A DNA stretch of 64,000 nucleotides from an uncultured Acidimicrobiales bacterium (GCA_937922805.1 CALAJV010000006.1:248001-312000); one strand, 5' to 3'; counted from the stretch's first letter, positions 16,811 through 26,167 are shown. Program-made: numbers and translations. The notes: a model not told the origin generated them from the letters alone.

Positions 16811-17935
16811 ATGGTTTTACTACGCTTCGTTGGAAACGTCGGCGGACGGATGATGTTTTCGTTCCTTCCGGCGTTTTCACGAGGTACTGGGTTCAGTATC
16901 GACCAACTCGCAACGTTTCTCTCGTTCCGAGAACTATCTGGACTCGCCGCCCCCTACATCGGCCGACTATCTGACCGGGCCGGCACAGCGAAAATAATGA
17001 TCGTCGGTGGCGCCCTGATCGGCCTTGGCCTACTCCTCATGCCTTTAGGCGCCACAGGCATAGTTATTGGCTTAGGTGTTTGGGGGTTCGGGCAAATTGC
17101 CTACCACGTTGCCATGAACGCTTGGGTGGCAAACGAGGTCTCCTATAGCCAACGAGGTCGGGCGACAGGACAAATTGAAATGTCTTGGGCCGCAGCGGCC
17201 CTAATTGGCTTACCCCTCGCCGGGCTGCTTATCGATAACTTAGGCTGGCGAGCCGCTCCCCTAACCTTCGGCTTGCTCAGCTTGCCACTTACATTCATGC
17301 TGGCCCGCCGTATCGATACAACCACAGCGACTGATTCAAAGTCTACTGAAGCAGTGTCGAGCCTCTCTCTGGCCGGGTGGGCCACGTTGATTAGCTTCGG
17401 ACTAATGAGCCTGACGTTCCAACTGCTTGTATTCACACATGGAATCTGGCTGGAACAAACCTATTCTTTTGACCCAACTCAAGTGGGGTTCGCCATTGCC
17501 ATCGTCGGACTTGCCGAATTGGTCGGATCTTATGGATCGTTTCGATTCACCGACGACCTGGGCAAGAAAAGCTCCATCATAGTCGGCATCTCGGTTTTGG
17601 CACTTGGCTTGGCCGGGCTCGTAGCCCTTAACAGCCCACCCTTGTATTTCGGGCTGGGGCTTCTCGCCCTCTCATTCTTGGGGTTCGAGTACGCGATCGT
17701 ATCGGCTATTCCCCTAATCGCTGAACTACACCCTCAGGCCCGGGCTCAAACCATTGGCAGAGCTGTTGGCTTGTCCGTACTTGCTCGCGCCGGTGGGAAC
17801 CTGATAGCCGGAAATCTTGTCGAAGACCACGGTTTCGACTTCGTCCTGACCATCGCAATCGTTCTCGCTGCCGCCACTATTGCTATAATCGTTGGCTTCG
17901 TTCGCGAGCCCGACTCCTTACTTCCAGCCAGCTAG
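16811..17935 (+). CDS. Major facilitator superfamily permease
   Basis: 374 residues, almost entirely hydrophobic, with about 11-12 predicted membrane segments. The MFS loop 2-3 signature is visible as GRLSDRAGTAKIMIVGG. The frame is open upstream to about 16700 without a good ATG/GTG start, and no ribosome-binding site precedes the ATG, so a few N-terminal residues may be missing. The substrate is unknown; drug or metabolite efflux is the usual guess for short MFS proteins of this kind. Confidence 0.83.
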   Translation: MVLLRFVGNVGGRMMFSFLPAFSRGTGFSIDQLATFLSFRELSGLAAPYIGRLSDRAGTAKIMIVGGALIGLGLLLMPLGATGIVIGLGVWGFGQIAYHVAMNAWVANEVSYSQRGRATGQIEMSWAAAALIGLPLAGLLIDNLGWRAAPLTFGLLSLPLTFMLARRIDTTTATDSKSTEAVSSLSLAGWATLISFGLMSLTFQLLVFTHGIWLEQTYSFDPTQVGFAIAIVGLAELVGSYGSFRFTDDLGKKSSIIVGISVLALGLAGLVALNSPPLYFGLGLLALSFLGFEYAIVSAIPLIAELHPQARAQTIGRAVGLSVLARAGGNLIAGNLVEDHGFDFVLTIAIVLAAATIAIIVGFVREPDSLLPAS

Positions 17936-17983
17936 AACCAAGGCGACAATCAAACAAATCCTTTCAAACCGAACCAGAACTCA

Positions 17984-18000
17984 TTTCGAATCGGTCGAAA
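17984..18000. promoter_or_regulatory. Inverted repeat upstream of the sigma-factor gene
   Basis: TTTCGA/TCGAAA with a 5-nt spacer, 79 bp before the chosen start of the membrane sigma gene. It is the only clear symmetrical element in the 143-bp gap and a candidate regulator site. Confidence 0.35.
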
Positions 18001-18078
18001 ACTTGATACCCGCCAACAACTGACTAGCAGTTCACGCTACCTTAAACGTGCACATCCGTGTCGATGAAGGAGCGAACT

Positions 18079-19416
18079 GTGGCCCTGACCACCAAACCAG
18101 ATCGTGGGGAGACAGATTCGCGGCCGTCACAAGCAGGCTTGACCGCACGGCCAACATCGCTCGATGATCACAACGCTGCCGCCATCATCGATGATGCTCG
18201 AACCGGGTCCGAATTAGCTTGGCGAACTATCGTAAGCCACTACGCACCAGCGCTCGAAGCGTTTGCTGCGTCCAAACACGTTGAGGATCCAGCTGGCACT
18301 GCTAGCACTACATTGCTCGACTTCGCTCGATCTGTTGGCAACTTTCGTGGCAGCGATAAACGATCGCTCGATGCGTATATTTATCGAATCGCCCGGAACC
18401 GGATGACGGATGAGTTCAGGAAACAGTCAATCCAAACCGTAGAGCTTCCCGATGACCCAAAACTCATCGATCAGTCAGCGCTCGATATCGAGAACAGCAT
18501 CGCCACCCGAGATTGGGTGGCTGACGCACTGGAAACGCTATCCAATGAGCAACGTCAAGTAATCGAGCTTCGAATCCTAGAAGATCGGTCAGTAGCGGAG
18601 ACGGCTGTCTTACTCAACAAAAACCCTGGAGCTGTCCACGTTCTTCAGCATCGAGCCATCAAAGCCCTGCGAATTGCGATGGCTGCGGTAGCGCTTCTCG
18701 TTCTCTTTTTCGGTATTCGATGGTTAACGCAAAGCCCAGTAAGAATCGTTGATTCAACGCCTGCCAACCAAGTCGACGTTCCGATCCAAGATCTGCGTGA
18801 AGAAGCCGACGAAACTGAATCCGCTCCACAGGTGCTTGAATCTTCGGAGGACGACGGCGGCGAGGTTACTGTCTCCGCTCCCTCCACCCGTGAATCAAAC
18901 GACACCACGACCACAATTGAACAAACAGGCTCCGACAACGGTTCCGAAATCTCCACGATCGACGGTACCGCAACTAACAGTCCAACTCCGGTTGACCCGT
19001 CGCAAAGTGCAACGTCGACCGGTCCAACAACATCTATCGCTCCACCACAAGACATAGCACCTTCGACTACGGTTGCGCCCACCCAAGAACCTGCTCTTGT
19101 CGAACCCACCCCCGCTCCAACGACCGCCGCTCCATTGCCGGTTGCGATCCCATGGGGATGCGAAGTACAACTATCGGGTGTACGAACTCAGGGAGTCGAG
19201 GTTCACGAACCAACCGCCGTTTTCGCTGATTCGTATGCTCTGCTCGATCAATTCGACAACGTCGTAATCGTCGTATCTGACCCACAACAAGTCGAGGGTC
19301 CCGAAATCGAGTTTGAGTCGATCCCGGGCGGATTCGACATTACTGAGATTTATTCGGTGTCGGCTGTTGAAGACGGAGTCTTGTCTAGACCCCGAGTCTG
19401 CTCTCGGGTCGGGTAG
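18079..19416 (+). CDS. ECF-type sigma factor fused to a membrane segment and an extracellular tail
   Basis: 445 residues from the GTG at 18079, preceded by AAGGAG with 6-nt spacing; a GTG at 18058 is the longer alternative. Sigma region 2 spans about 36-113 and region 4 about 148-198 (LSNEQRQVIELR, then a helix-turn-helix ending HRAIKALR). A hydrophobic segment follows at once (about 199-217). Next is a Ser/Thr/Pro-rich acidic stalk (about 219-358) and an 85-residue C-terminal domain with two Cys near its ends (about 361 and 441) that could form a disulfide. The layout predicts a cytoplasmic sigma module tethered to the membrane, with an outside sensor or anchor. Release by proteolysis is inference. 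No separate anti-sigma gene is adjacent. Confidence 0.85.
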   Translation: MALTTKPDRGETDSRPSQAGLTARPTSLDDHNAAAIIDDARTGSELAWRTIVSHYAPALEAFAASKHVEDPAGTASTTLLDFARSVGNFRGSDKRSLDAYIYRIARNRMTDEFRKQSIQTVELPDDPKLIDQSALDIENSIATRDWVADALETLSNEQRQVIELRILEDRSVAETAVLLNKNPGAVHVLQHRAIKALRIAMAAVALLVLFFGIRWLTQSPVRIVDSTPANQVDVPIQDLREEADETESAPQVLESSEDDGGEVTVSAPSTRESNDTTTTIEQTGSDNGSEISTIDGTATNSPTPVDPSQSATSTGPTTSIAPPQDIAPSTTVAPTQEPALVEPTPAPTTAAPLPVAIPWGCEVQLSGVRTQGVEVHEPTAVFADSYALLDQFDNVVIVVSDPQQVEGPEIEFESIPGGFDITEIYSVSAVEDGVLSRPRVCSRVG

Positions 19417-19521
19417 TCATCCGAACAATCTAGATTCGCCTAGTTTTGCGGAACAAAGGCTTTCTAGGTCGAAACGATGACCCATAGTCGGTAACAGTTC
19501 CAGTTGGAACGACAGGACGGG

Positions 19522-20643
19522 TTAACGCAGCTTTAGGGTGAAGGCGCCGAGGCGGTCTAAGGTTGACGAGACCAAATCGAAGTGATCGTCATCCCGGTAA
19601 GCGCCAACAATGGCGCCACCAGAACCGGTGAACGTGCTTTGGGCGTCAAGACCGGTTGCGGCGTCAACCAACTCTAATTGCTGCTCGCTCAACGGCGCTA
19701 ACGAGCGGCGTAATCGCATATTTTTACCAATCAGCTGCGCCAGTTTTTCGGAGTCTCCCCACCGAAGTGCCGCCTCTCCTTCGACCACCAAGGCGGCCAA
19801 CTGCCGGAGAGTGTCTCTAGTCGTTGCATCGCCGTTGTCGTATTTTCGTCGAAGCTCCCGGTGATACACGTCACTGTGCTCCGCTGCTTCCGCTCGATAG
19901 GAAACAAACAGTGGTGGCAGATTGCCCGGATCAAGCTGGGTGTAGCGACCAACCGCTACCCCGAACCGAGGGTCGGTGGTCATCTGACCAAAGTCCATCG
20001 CTACCAAACCGCCAAACGATTGAACGACCCGATCCTGGAGACCGGCCGTTATCCCAAGCTGTTCGGTTTCTACTCGTAATGCAATCGTGGCCAGGATGTC
20101 GCTCGGCAGCTCAGTGCTGGTGTGACGACACAGGCATCGGAGACAGGCGATGATTAGCGCCGATGAGCCGGCAAGCCCAACCTGGCGGGGAATGGTTGTT
20201 TCGTAGGTGAGTCGAAACGAACTAGCTTCAAAGTCAATCGAGTTGCCGATTGAATCCGAAACAGCCTCGTTGCTGTCTTTCAACAGGGACAAAGAGCGAA
20301 CACCGATTGGATCTTCCTTGCTCCCGTCGGTTTTGCTGCGACCGCCGTCAACCGCGACAACGTCAAAAAATGTCCGAACTGCGGCGGCGAGGAGATTGCG
20401 CCCATCTCCATAGCCGTGGCGATCGATATCGGCTACAAGCTCTCGTACCGACACCCACCCTCGGCCTCCATCGGCCGGTTCAATTTCAAGGCGATCGTGT
20501 GGCTCTAACGTAACGGTTGCCTCGAACTCAGAGATGGTCATAGCCAATGTTCGGCCACCGTATCCATCGGAGGGGTTCCCTAAGATGCCAACGCGGGCCG
20601 GCACCCGTTCGACAATTGAGGTGTCAAACTCGGGCTCGGTCAT
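19522..20643 (-). CDS. GHMP kinase, glucuronokinase-like
   Basis: 373 residues. The N-terminus VPARVGILGNPSDGYGGRT (14-32) closely resembles plant glucuronokinase. The GHMP ATP-binding motif is PRQVGLAGSSAL (152-163), and a C-terminal TGSGGAIVG completes the fold. Plant relatives phosphorylate glucuronate at C1 for UDP-glucuronate synthesis. The sugar here could differ, and the partner pyrophosphorylase is not in the window. It converges with the sigma gene. Confidence 0.8.
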   Translation of the reverse strand: MTEPEFDTSIVERVPARVGILGNPSDGYGGRTLAMTISEFEATVTLEPHDRLEIEPADGGRGWVSVRELVADIDRHGYGDGRNLLAAAVRTFFDVVAVDGGRSKTDGSKEDPIGVRSLSLLKDSNEAVSDSIGNSIDFEASSFRLTYETTIPRQVGLAGSSALIIACLRCLCRHTSTELPSDILATIALRVETEQLGITAGLQDRVVQSFGGLVAMDFGQMTTDPRFGVAVGRYTQLDPGNLPPLFVSYRAEAAEHSDVYHRELRRKYDNGDATTRDTLRQLAALVVEGEAALRWGDSEKLAQLIGKNMRLRRSLAPLSEQQLELVDAATGLDAQSTFTGSGGAIVGAYRDDDHFDLVSSTLDRLGAFTLKLR

Positions 20644-20708
20644 AGATGCGGAATCGAAGGTATCGGAAGCAACCTGTCACCTGCCCCCGGAGGGAGCTGA
20701 CCAGGCAA

Positions 20709-21047
20709 CTAGGCGAAGGATTCAGGGGTTTGCACTTCGACCCCTGGTCGATAGTAAGTGTGGAGTTCTTCGATAATTTCTTTAAGTCCAATTGAATCAG
20801 AACCGCGGGCGACCTTTACGGTGACAGCCTGGGCGTACACGTGAACTTCGTCGACTTGGCCAGTTTCTAGCAGCCGGCGCGCAATGACGTCTGGGGGTCG
20901 GTCGCCGAAGATCTCAGCATCCTTGGAGTAGCTTTCGTGACCCATTCCGGTGAACGAACGGTTCGTCTCGAATCGGACGTAGCCAGCTCGGCTTGACTTC
21001 GTTTCCACCACGGTTACTGGTTCACCCATAACGCTGCATCTGTCCAT
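20709..21047 (-). CDS. Small NifU-N/Nfu-N-like protein
   Basis: 112 residues. The pattern of an F/G-rich N-terminal strand, a middle stretch ARRLLETGQVDEVHVYAQAVTVKVA and a C-terminal helix resembles the Nfu N-terminal (scaffold NifU-like) domain. No C-terminal CxxC cluster-binding domain is present, so it cannot by itself assemble iron-sulfur clusters. An AGAGGA abuts the ATG at 21047, which is too close, so an ATG 18 nt downstream is possible. It lies 65 bp upstream of the GHMP kinase on the same strand. Confidence 0.6.
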   Translation of the reverse strand: MDRCSVMGEPVTVVETKSSRAGYVRFETNRSFTGMGHESYSKDAEIFGDRPPDVIARRLLETGQVDEVHVYAQAVTVKVARGSDSIGLKEIIEELHTYYRPGVEVQTPESFA

Positions 21048-21329
21048 TCCTCTGGGTCAGCCGCATCGGACCGATCCAGTAGAGTCCTGACTTATCTACT
21101 GGCTATGAGAATAGCGTTGATTTGGCCTGATCCGGCCACCACGACCGGTCCGCTGCGACGTTGTAAACCACTGATGTTCGAGCCGAACTCAGCTAGATGA
21201 GCCAATGGTCACTGTGCTCAACCGCCTCGGCTCGGGTTGACCATGATTCTCGGTAAGAAGTCCGACCCGGAGCGGCTGAGGCTAGCGACGACCAGATGAC
21301 GAACAAGATCGCCCCCATAGGCTTAGACA
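21048..21329. other. Intergenic region with inverted repeats
   Basis: 282 bp with no convincing gene, between a minus-strand gene and the divergent EamA permease. It contains ATGGTCA at 21205-21211 and its inverse at 21238-21244, enclosing CAACC/GGTTG at 21219-21239, so the interval can fold into one imperfect hairpin. The promoters of both flanking genes must lie here. Confidence 0.5.
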
Positions 21330-22268
21330 GTGACCGCACCTGCCCGTCGGGGCTTCAAAACCGCCGACGGAACGAATCAAGGCGCATTCGGGCCGACCGA
21401 ATGGGGTTTACTCGGCGCCAATTCTTTGATCTGGGGCTCATCATTTCTCTGGATCAAGATCGGTCTCGACGTTCTGCATCCAGGGGCAGTAGCGTTCATC
21501 CGGATTTTTCTCGGCGCGACGGCACTGAGTTTCATCCCGTCAGCTCGACAACCTGTTCCTCGAGATGCGCTTCCCATCATTGCGGTCATCGGTATCGCCG
21601 GTTCTCTTCTTCCCGCGATCTTGTTTGCTTTTGCTGAACAACGCATCGAATCGTCGGTCGCTGGCATGGTGCAATCGACGGGTCCATTGTTCATTTTGGG
21701 CATCTCGATTGCGATGGCCCGCAAGACGCCGGGCCGAATACAGATGATCGGGCTATTTATCGGATTTGTCGGTGGGTCGATGTTGGCGCTGCCCAACGTG
21801 ACTGGGGCCGATGCCGAGCCGCTTGGTGTTTTCTTAGTTGTCTGCGCAGTCTTCTGCTACGGCGTATCGAGCAACATCACACCACCCTTGGTCCAGGAGT
21901 TCGGCGGTTCGGCGGTAATCATGCGAGCGTTGTGGATCAGCACCGCAGTACTTTTTCCCTACGGGGTCTACGGTCTGTTGAACTCGGGCTTTTCGTGGAT
22001 GGCCGTTATCGCCATGACCATGCTCGGCATCTTCGGAACCGGGATAGCACGCACGTTCTTTGCCGTGTTGGCTTCACGGGCCGGAGCGCCTCGAGCCGCT
22101 CTCGTTAGCTACTTTGTTCCCGTAGTTGCTGTCCTGCTCGGCGTTATCTTTCGAAATGAATCCGTCACCGCAATCGAGCTCGTTGGCCTCACCCTAATCT
22201 TGTCTTCGGCAAGCTTCGTCAGTCGGGCCCAACAGTCTAACCCTTCTCACACGTATCAGAAGACCTAA
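21330..22268 (+). CDS. EamA-family (DMT superfamily) permease
   Basis: 312 residues with about ten membrane segments arranged as two EamA halves. Halves start at NSLIWGSSFLWIKIG (about 32) and FCYGVSSNITPP (about 175). The GTG start has no strong ribosome-binding site. Substrates in the family are metabolites and amino acids; none can be assigned here. Its stop overlaps the convergent gene by 4 bp. Confidence 0.87.
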   Translation: MTAPARRGFKTADGTNQGAFGPTEWGLLGANSLIWGSSFLWIKIGLDVLHPGAVAFIRIFLGATALSFIPSARQPVPRDALPIIAVIGIAGSLLPAILFAFAEQRIESSVAGMVQSTGPLFILGISIAMARKTPGRIQMIGLFIGFVGGSMLALPNVTGADAEPLGVFLVVCAVFCYGVSSNITPPLVQEFGGSAVIMRALWISTAVLFPYGVYGLLNSGFSWMAVIAMTMLGIFGTGIARTFFAVLASRAGAPRAALVSYFVPVVAVLLGVIFRNESVTAIELVGLTLILSSASFVSRAQQSNPSHTYQKT

Positions 22269-22798
22269 TCGAATCCCACTAGCGAAACCGGCTCTTTCGT
22301 CGTCAAGTCCCGGCTTTTGGCGATGGCCCAAAAAGCAAGAGTGATTGAGATCAGAGCCAGTCCGATGTGGACAGCTATGAACTGGGGCGAGTGGTCAGCA
22401 ATTGCGATCCCTACGCCCCGCACGATCCAGACTCCGATAGTAAAGACCCCGAGCGCGACGATCGACGTTTTTGCCACCACCGGCTCTCGTCTCAATACGA
22501 GAACAGCAAGTACAAGGCCTGCTAGCCCAACAAAAACCACGGAGCCAGCCAACGACCAACGGCTAGCAACCGATAGGCCGCCGTCAGCCGCGACCAGATT
22601 TCTCAGTCGACCTCCCCAGACAAACAAGGTCCAGAGAGCAAGAAGGACCGGAGCGATCCATCGCCTTGGCCGGTCTTGGCTCGATAGTTCGGGCTGTTTT
22701 TGAGCCTGAGCTGTCACCACATCAGTTTCGTGTTGTGACCGCACGATCCGCAACCTCGTATGACAATCAACCACAGTTCGATTCCCTGATGGTTCCAC
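22265..22798 (-). CDS. Small four-helix membrane protein of unknown function
   Basis: 177 residues from a GTG. About 50 polar residues precede four hydrophobic segments (about 50-66, 79-100, 110-130, 140-160), with a helix containing HSPQFIAVHIGLAL. The start is uncertain: two GTG codons about 26-27 residues in are alternatives. The pattern resembles small conserved actinobacterial membrane proteins, but I cannot name a family. Its 3' end overlaps the EamA stop. Confidence 0.65.
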   Translation of the reverse strand: MEPSGNRTVVDCHTRLRIVRSQHETDVVTAQAQKQPELSSQDRPRRWIAPVLLALWTLFVWGGRLRNLVAADGGLSVASRWSLAGSVVFVGLAGLVLAVLVLRREPVVAKTSIVALGVFTIGVWIVRGVGIAIADHSPQFIAVHIGLALISITLAFWAIAKSRDLTTKEPVSLVGFD

Positions 22799-22894
22799 AA
22801 TGACCGTTCCGGCAACGAGGGACTTGGCGTAGCAGCCAGCCTAGTTCGGTGCCGTTTGGCCTCAGCTGACAGTTCAGGGGTATTCTTGGCCTCT

Positions 22895-24148
22895 ATGTCT
22901 GAAATCACTCTTGAGCAATTTCGCAGCGAAGCAACAGACTTTCTAAACCAGAACGCAACGTTGAAGGCTGAGGTTAGCGAGTTCGTGTGGGGAGAGGGGC
23001 CCGACGATCCGGCACTGTTCGAAACCGTAGATCGAGAGCAAGAACGAAAAGAGTTGTCCCAAGCACAGCAATGGCGAGCGAAAAAGTTTGACGCCGGTTT
23101 TGGGTGGATAACCGGCGATCCAAAGCTGGGCGGTCGGGGCCTAGCCCGGGCCTTCGAGCGCGCCTATAACGAACTCGAAAATCGCTACGAAGTTCCCAAC
23201 CAGAGCTTTTTTGGTATCGGTCTAGGCATGGTGGCGCCTACCATCGCCGATCACGCCGATCCCGAAATTGCGGCCGACGTGCTGCCGCAGATGTATCGAG
23301 GCGACATTGTCGGTTGCCAGCTTTTCTCCGAGCCTGGAGCCGGATCCGACCTCGCAAGCTTGCAGTTAAAGGCCGAACGGGACGGAGACGAATGGATTCT
23401 CACCGGTCAAAAAGTATGGACATCGGGCGCCCACTATTCGGACCTGGGAGAAGTTATTGCTCGCACCGACCTTGATCTACCAAAACACAAAGGGTTGACT
23501 GGTTTCATAGTTGATATGAAAGCGCCGGGCGTCGAGATAGTACCGCTCCGACAAATGACCGGTGGAGCTAACTTTAACGAAGTGTTTTTCAACGAGGTCA
23601 GGGTTCTCGACACGCACCGCCTCGGCGAGGTAAACGATGGCTGGCGAGTCGCTTTGACCACGTTAATGAACGAGCGAGCGTCTATCGGTGGGGGTTCAAA
23701 TGCCGGTGGCGGATTCACCCGACTAAAAGAAATGGTTAAACATTTCGAACTAGACAACGATCCACTGATCCGCCAACAAATGATGGATATCTACATTCGG
23801 GGCCAAGTCTTACGGATGAATAATCAACGAACCATGGCAGCGCTTAAACGGGGCGAGTTGCCGGGGCCGGAAATGTCGGGGGCCAAGCTTCTGCTTACCG
23901 AAAATATGCGACGCACCTCCGCATTCGTTTCGAGCGTACTCGGACCGAAACTAGTGGCAGATTCTGGCGAGTGGGGCACGTTCTCCTGGGCCGGTTATGT
24001 TCTCGGCATGCCAGGCATGGCAATTGCCGGAGGTTCGGATCAGGTGCTTCGCAACATTATGGGTGAACGGGTTCTTGGCTTGCCGAAAGAACCGGGTATC
24101 GATACCACAAGTCCGTTCAAAGACCTAACTGTTGGTACCCAACGCTAA
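22895..24148 (+). CDS. Acyl-CoA dehydrogenase
   Basis: 417 residues from the ATG at 22895, chosen because TATTCT lies 8 nt upstream, the expected -10 of a leaderless transcript. FAD and substrate loops are clear: CQLFSEPGAGSDLASL and LTGQKVWTSGAH, then ERASIGGGSNAGGG. FAD-dependent alpha,beta-desaturation of an acyl-CoA is the family reaction; chain length and electron acceptor are unknown. It stands alone, with no other beta-oxidation genes nearby. Confidence 0.92.
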   Translation: MSEITLEQFRSEATDFLNQNATLKAEVSEFVWGEGPDDPALFETVDREQERKELSQAQQWRAKKFDAGFGWITGDPKLGGRGLARAFERAYNELENRYEVPNQSFFGIGLGMVAPTIADHADPEIAADVLPQMYRGDIVGCQLFSEPGAGSDLASLQLKAERDGDEWILTGQKVWTSGAHYSDLGEVIARTDLDLPKHKGLTGFIVDMKAPGVEIVPLRQMTGGANFNEVFFNEVRVLDTHRLGEVNDGWRVALTTLMNERASIGGGSNAGGGFTRLKEMVKHFELDNDPLIRQQMMDIYIRGQVLRMNNQRTMAALKRGELPGPEMSGAKLLLTENMRRTSAFVSSVLGPKLVADSGEWGTFSWAGYVLGMPGMAIAGGSDQVLRNIMGERVLGLPKEPGIDTTSPFKDLTVGTQR

Positions 24149-24184
24149 GCCACGGCGAATCAACGGCACCGACGATCGACGTAT

Positions 24185-25393
24185 CTACAAGGCGGCCGAG
24201 ATGGCTTCGGCCGCCGCCGCTGCTCCCGAACTTCCGATTGGCGACCCCATAGATAGTAATGCTGCCTCAACCGTTCCGATTGTTCCCAGGATCATCGGCG
24301 GGTTTAGGTGACCCATGTGGCCGATCCGGAAGGTTTCGCCAACCAAATCTCCGATACCAACTCCGAGAACCAAACCGGCACGCTCCTGGCAAACTCGCCG
24401 TAATTCAGTTGCGTCAATTGAACCGGTGCGGATGGCGGTCACTGCGGTCGAACGGTTAGATCGATCTTCGATGTTCGGTTCAATTCCTCCCGGAGTCGAC
24501 CACGCCTCAACCGCAGCCCAGACAGCTGAGGCCAAGATCGTATGACGATTCCAAACTGCTTCGATCCCGCCTTCCTCTTCGATCATGGCCAAGGCTTCGG
24601 TGAGCCCATACATGTGAGACACCGGAGGCGTTCCGGCGTAGTACTCGTAGTGCACCTTGACATTCATTCGAGAGTTCCAGTCAAGGTAACCGATACGAAG
24701 GTCAGCGCTCTCGTTGGCGGCAACAGCTTTGTCGTTGGCCCAAAGAAAGCCAAGGCCGGGGGGAACCATCAAACCCTTTTGGCACGCGGCTACCGTGATG
24801 TCGACTCCCCAGTCATCCATGTAGAACGGCTCGCAGCCGAATGAAGCAATGCAATCGACCATGAAAAGTGCCGGATGGCTAGCAGCGTCGATAGCAGCCC
24901 GGATCGCCGAAATATCGTTTCTGACACCAATGGCCGTGTCAGTTTGGACGCAAAGGATGGCCTTGATTTCATGGTCAACATCTTGATCTAACCGATCTTG
25001 TACCGCAGCGGCATCAATCGGACCTCGATCGGAGCCAGGAAGAACTTCGACTTCGATGCCAGACAACGCGGCCATCTCTCCCCAGATGACGGCAAACCGG
25101 CCGGACTCGAGGACGAGAACAGTGTCGCCGCGGCTCAACGTGTTGCATAGTGCCATTTGCCACGCCCCGTGCCCGTTCGAGATCGGGATAAACGTCTCGG
25201 CGGTCGTATGGGCCAACTGAGGTAACGTAGCGAAAATGTGCTGCGACATTTCCATCATCTCGTCCGAGTAGATGTCTCGCATGGGGGCGGCCATAGCCCG
25301 AAGTACCCGATCTGGAATGATTGAGGGCCCGGGCAGGGCTTCCATTGATCGACCGTATTTGAGTGAGCCGCCCACCTGTGAAGAATCGTTCAT
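24185..25393 (-). CDS. Class V aminotransferase (alanine/serine-glyoxylate type)
   Basis: 402 residues from the ATG at 25393, with TAGAGT 8 nt upstream as a leaderless -10; an in-frame TTG lies 10 codons earlier. PLP fold-type I: the Schiff-base Lys lies in AACQKGLMVPPGLGF and the cofactor Asp in FMVDCIASFG. GHGAWQMAL near the N-terminus matches the alanine-glyoxylate/serine-glyoxylate group. The likely reaction is transfer of an amino group to glyoxylate. Gene neighbours give no pathway. Confidence 0.88.
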   Translation of the reverse strand: MNDSSQVGGSLKYGRSMEALPGPSIIPDRVLRAMAAPMRDIYSDEMMEMSQHIFATLPQLAHTTAETFIPISNGHGAWQMALCNTLSRGDTVLVLESGRFAVIWGEMAALSGIEVEVLPGSDRGPIDAAAVQDRLDQDVDHEIKAILCVQTDTAIGVRNDISAIRAAIDAASHPALFMVDCIASFGCEPFYMDDWGVDITVAACQKGLMVPPGLGFLWANDKAVAANESADLRIGYLDWNSRMNVKVHYEYYAGTPPVSHMYGLTEALAMIEEEGGIEAVWNRHTILASAVWAAVEAWSTPGGIEPNIEDRSNRSTAVTAIRTGSIDATELRRVCQERAGLVLGVGIGDLVGETFRIGHMGHLNPPMILGTIGTVEAALLSMGSPIGSSGAAAAAEAISAAL

Positions 25394-25441
25394 AGAGGCT
25401 GACTCTAGAGGCGAAATCGGCAACCTCCGAGCCCCATCGAT

Positions 25442-26167
25442 TTACGCGCCCAGCTCGGCGTTGGCGGAGTTGTCGCCCAGCTTGGTGATTCCGATGTCGG
25501 CGCTTCCTCCAGCGGTAACTCCTTGATCAAATTCCTCGGGTCTCACTTCGGCCCGACGACTATTGCGCAATTTATAGGTCGCTCGCAGTGCTTCATCGGC
25601 CTCGGTATTGGTTGGAACGAGGGCGTTGGTGCTCGCCGCCTCAGCTTCTTGAGCTTCCGACAAACGATCGATTACTTCGATGGCCCAACCAACTGCATAG
25701 CTCATTCGCGACCGGGGCCGATCTCTCAGAATGTCAGCTCGTAACTGAGGTAACAGGTAGTCGACCAAAGTGCACGTTAGTTTGGCGTCGATTTCCGACC
25801 CCCAAATAATGACCCGGGAATACCCTCGACCAGTTCGGTGAGCTACTGAGCATTGATTGATTTGGCCGACTCCGGTATAGAGATGGACTACGCCACGAAT
25901 AGCGTTACCCCAACCATCGACTTCAACCGGATGCTCTTCCATTTTCGACGTGGCCCGATTGAGTTCGCTGTCTTCGATGTGGTGTCTGGTTATTAGTGCC
26001 TGAGCCTTGGCAAAAAAGGCATCGCGCTCTGGTTCATGTTCCGTGCTAGCGGCTTTATCAAGCATGGCTCGCACTTTGTCGATCAGACTGTCCCTAGACA
26101 CAAAACCAGTATTGCCGCTCAAAGTGACATCGACACGACAATGAGGCGTTTCGCAAAAGAACTTCAT
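25442..26167 (-). CDS. DUF2786 domain protein
   Basis: 241 residues. The DUF2786 signature is at about 29-62 (LIDKVRAMLDKAASTEHEPE, then AQALITRHHIED). The rest holds conserved Trp/Tyr residues and a charged tail. The function of the family is unknown; it recurs in actinobacteria and phages. There is no membrane segment. It belongs to the long minus-strand run between the aminotransferase and OsmC. Confidence 0.82.
   Translation of the reverse strand: MKFFCETPHCRVDVTLSGNTGFVSRDSLIDKVRAMLDKAASTEHEPERDAFFAKAQALITRHHIEDSELNRATSKMEEHPVEVDGWGNAIRGVVHLYTGVGQINQCSVAHRTGRGYSRVIIWGSEIDAKLTCTLVDYLLPQLRADILRDRPRSRMSYAVGWAIEVIDRLSEAQEAEAASTNALVPTNTEADEALRATYKLRNSRRAEVRPEEFDQGVTAGGSADIGITKLGDNSANAELGA

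Noticed and set aside
21377..21796. 139-residue open frame on the minus strand opposite the EamA permease
   Set aside because: It lies inside a well-supported gene, and the composition is what the opposite strand of a membrane protein gives.
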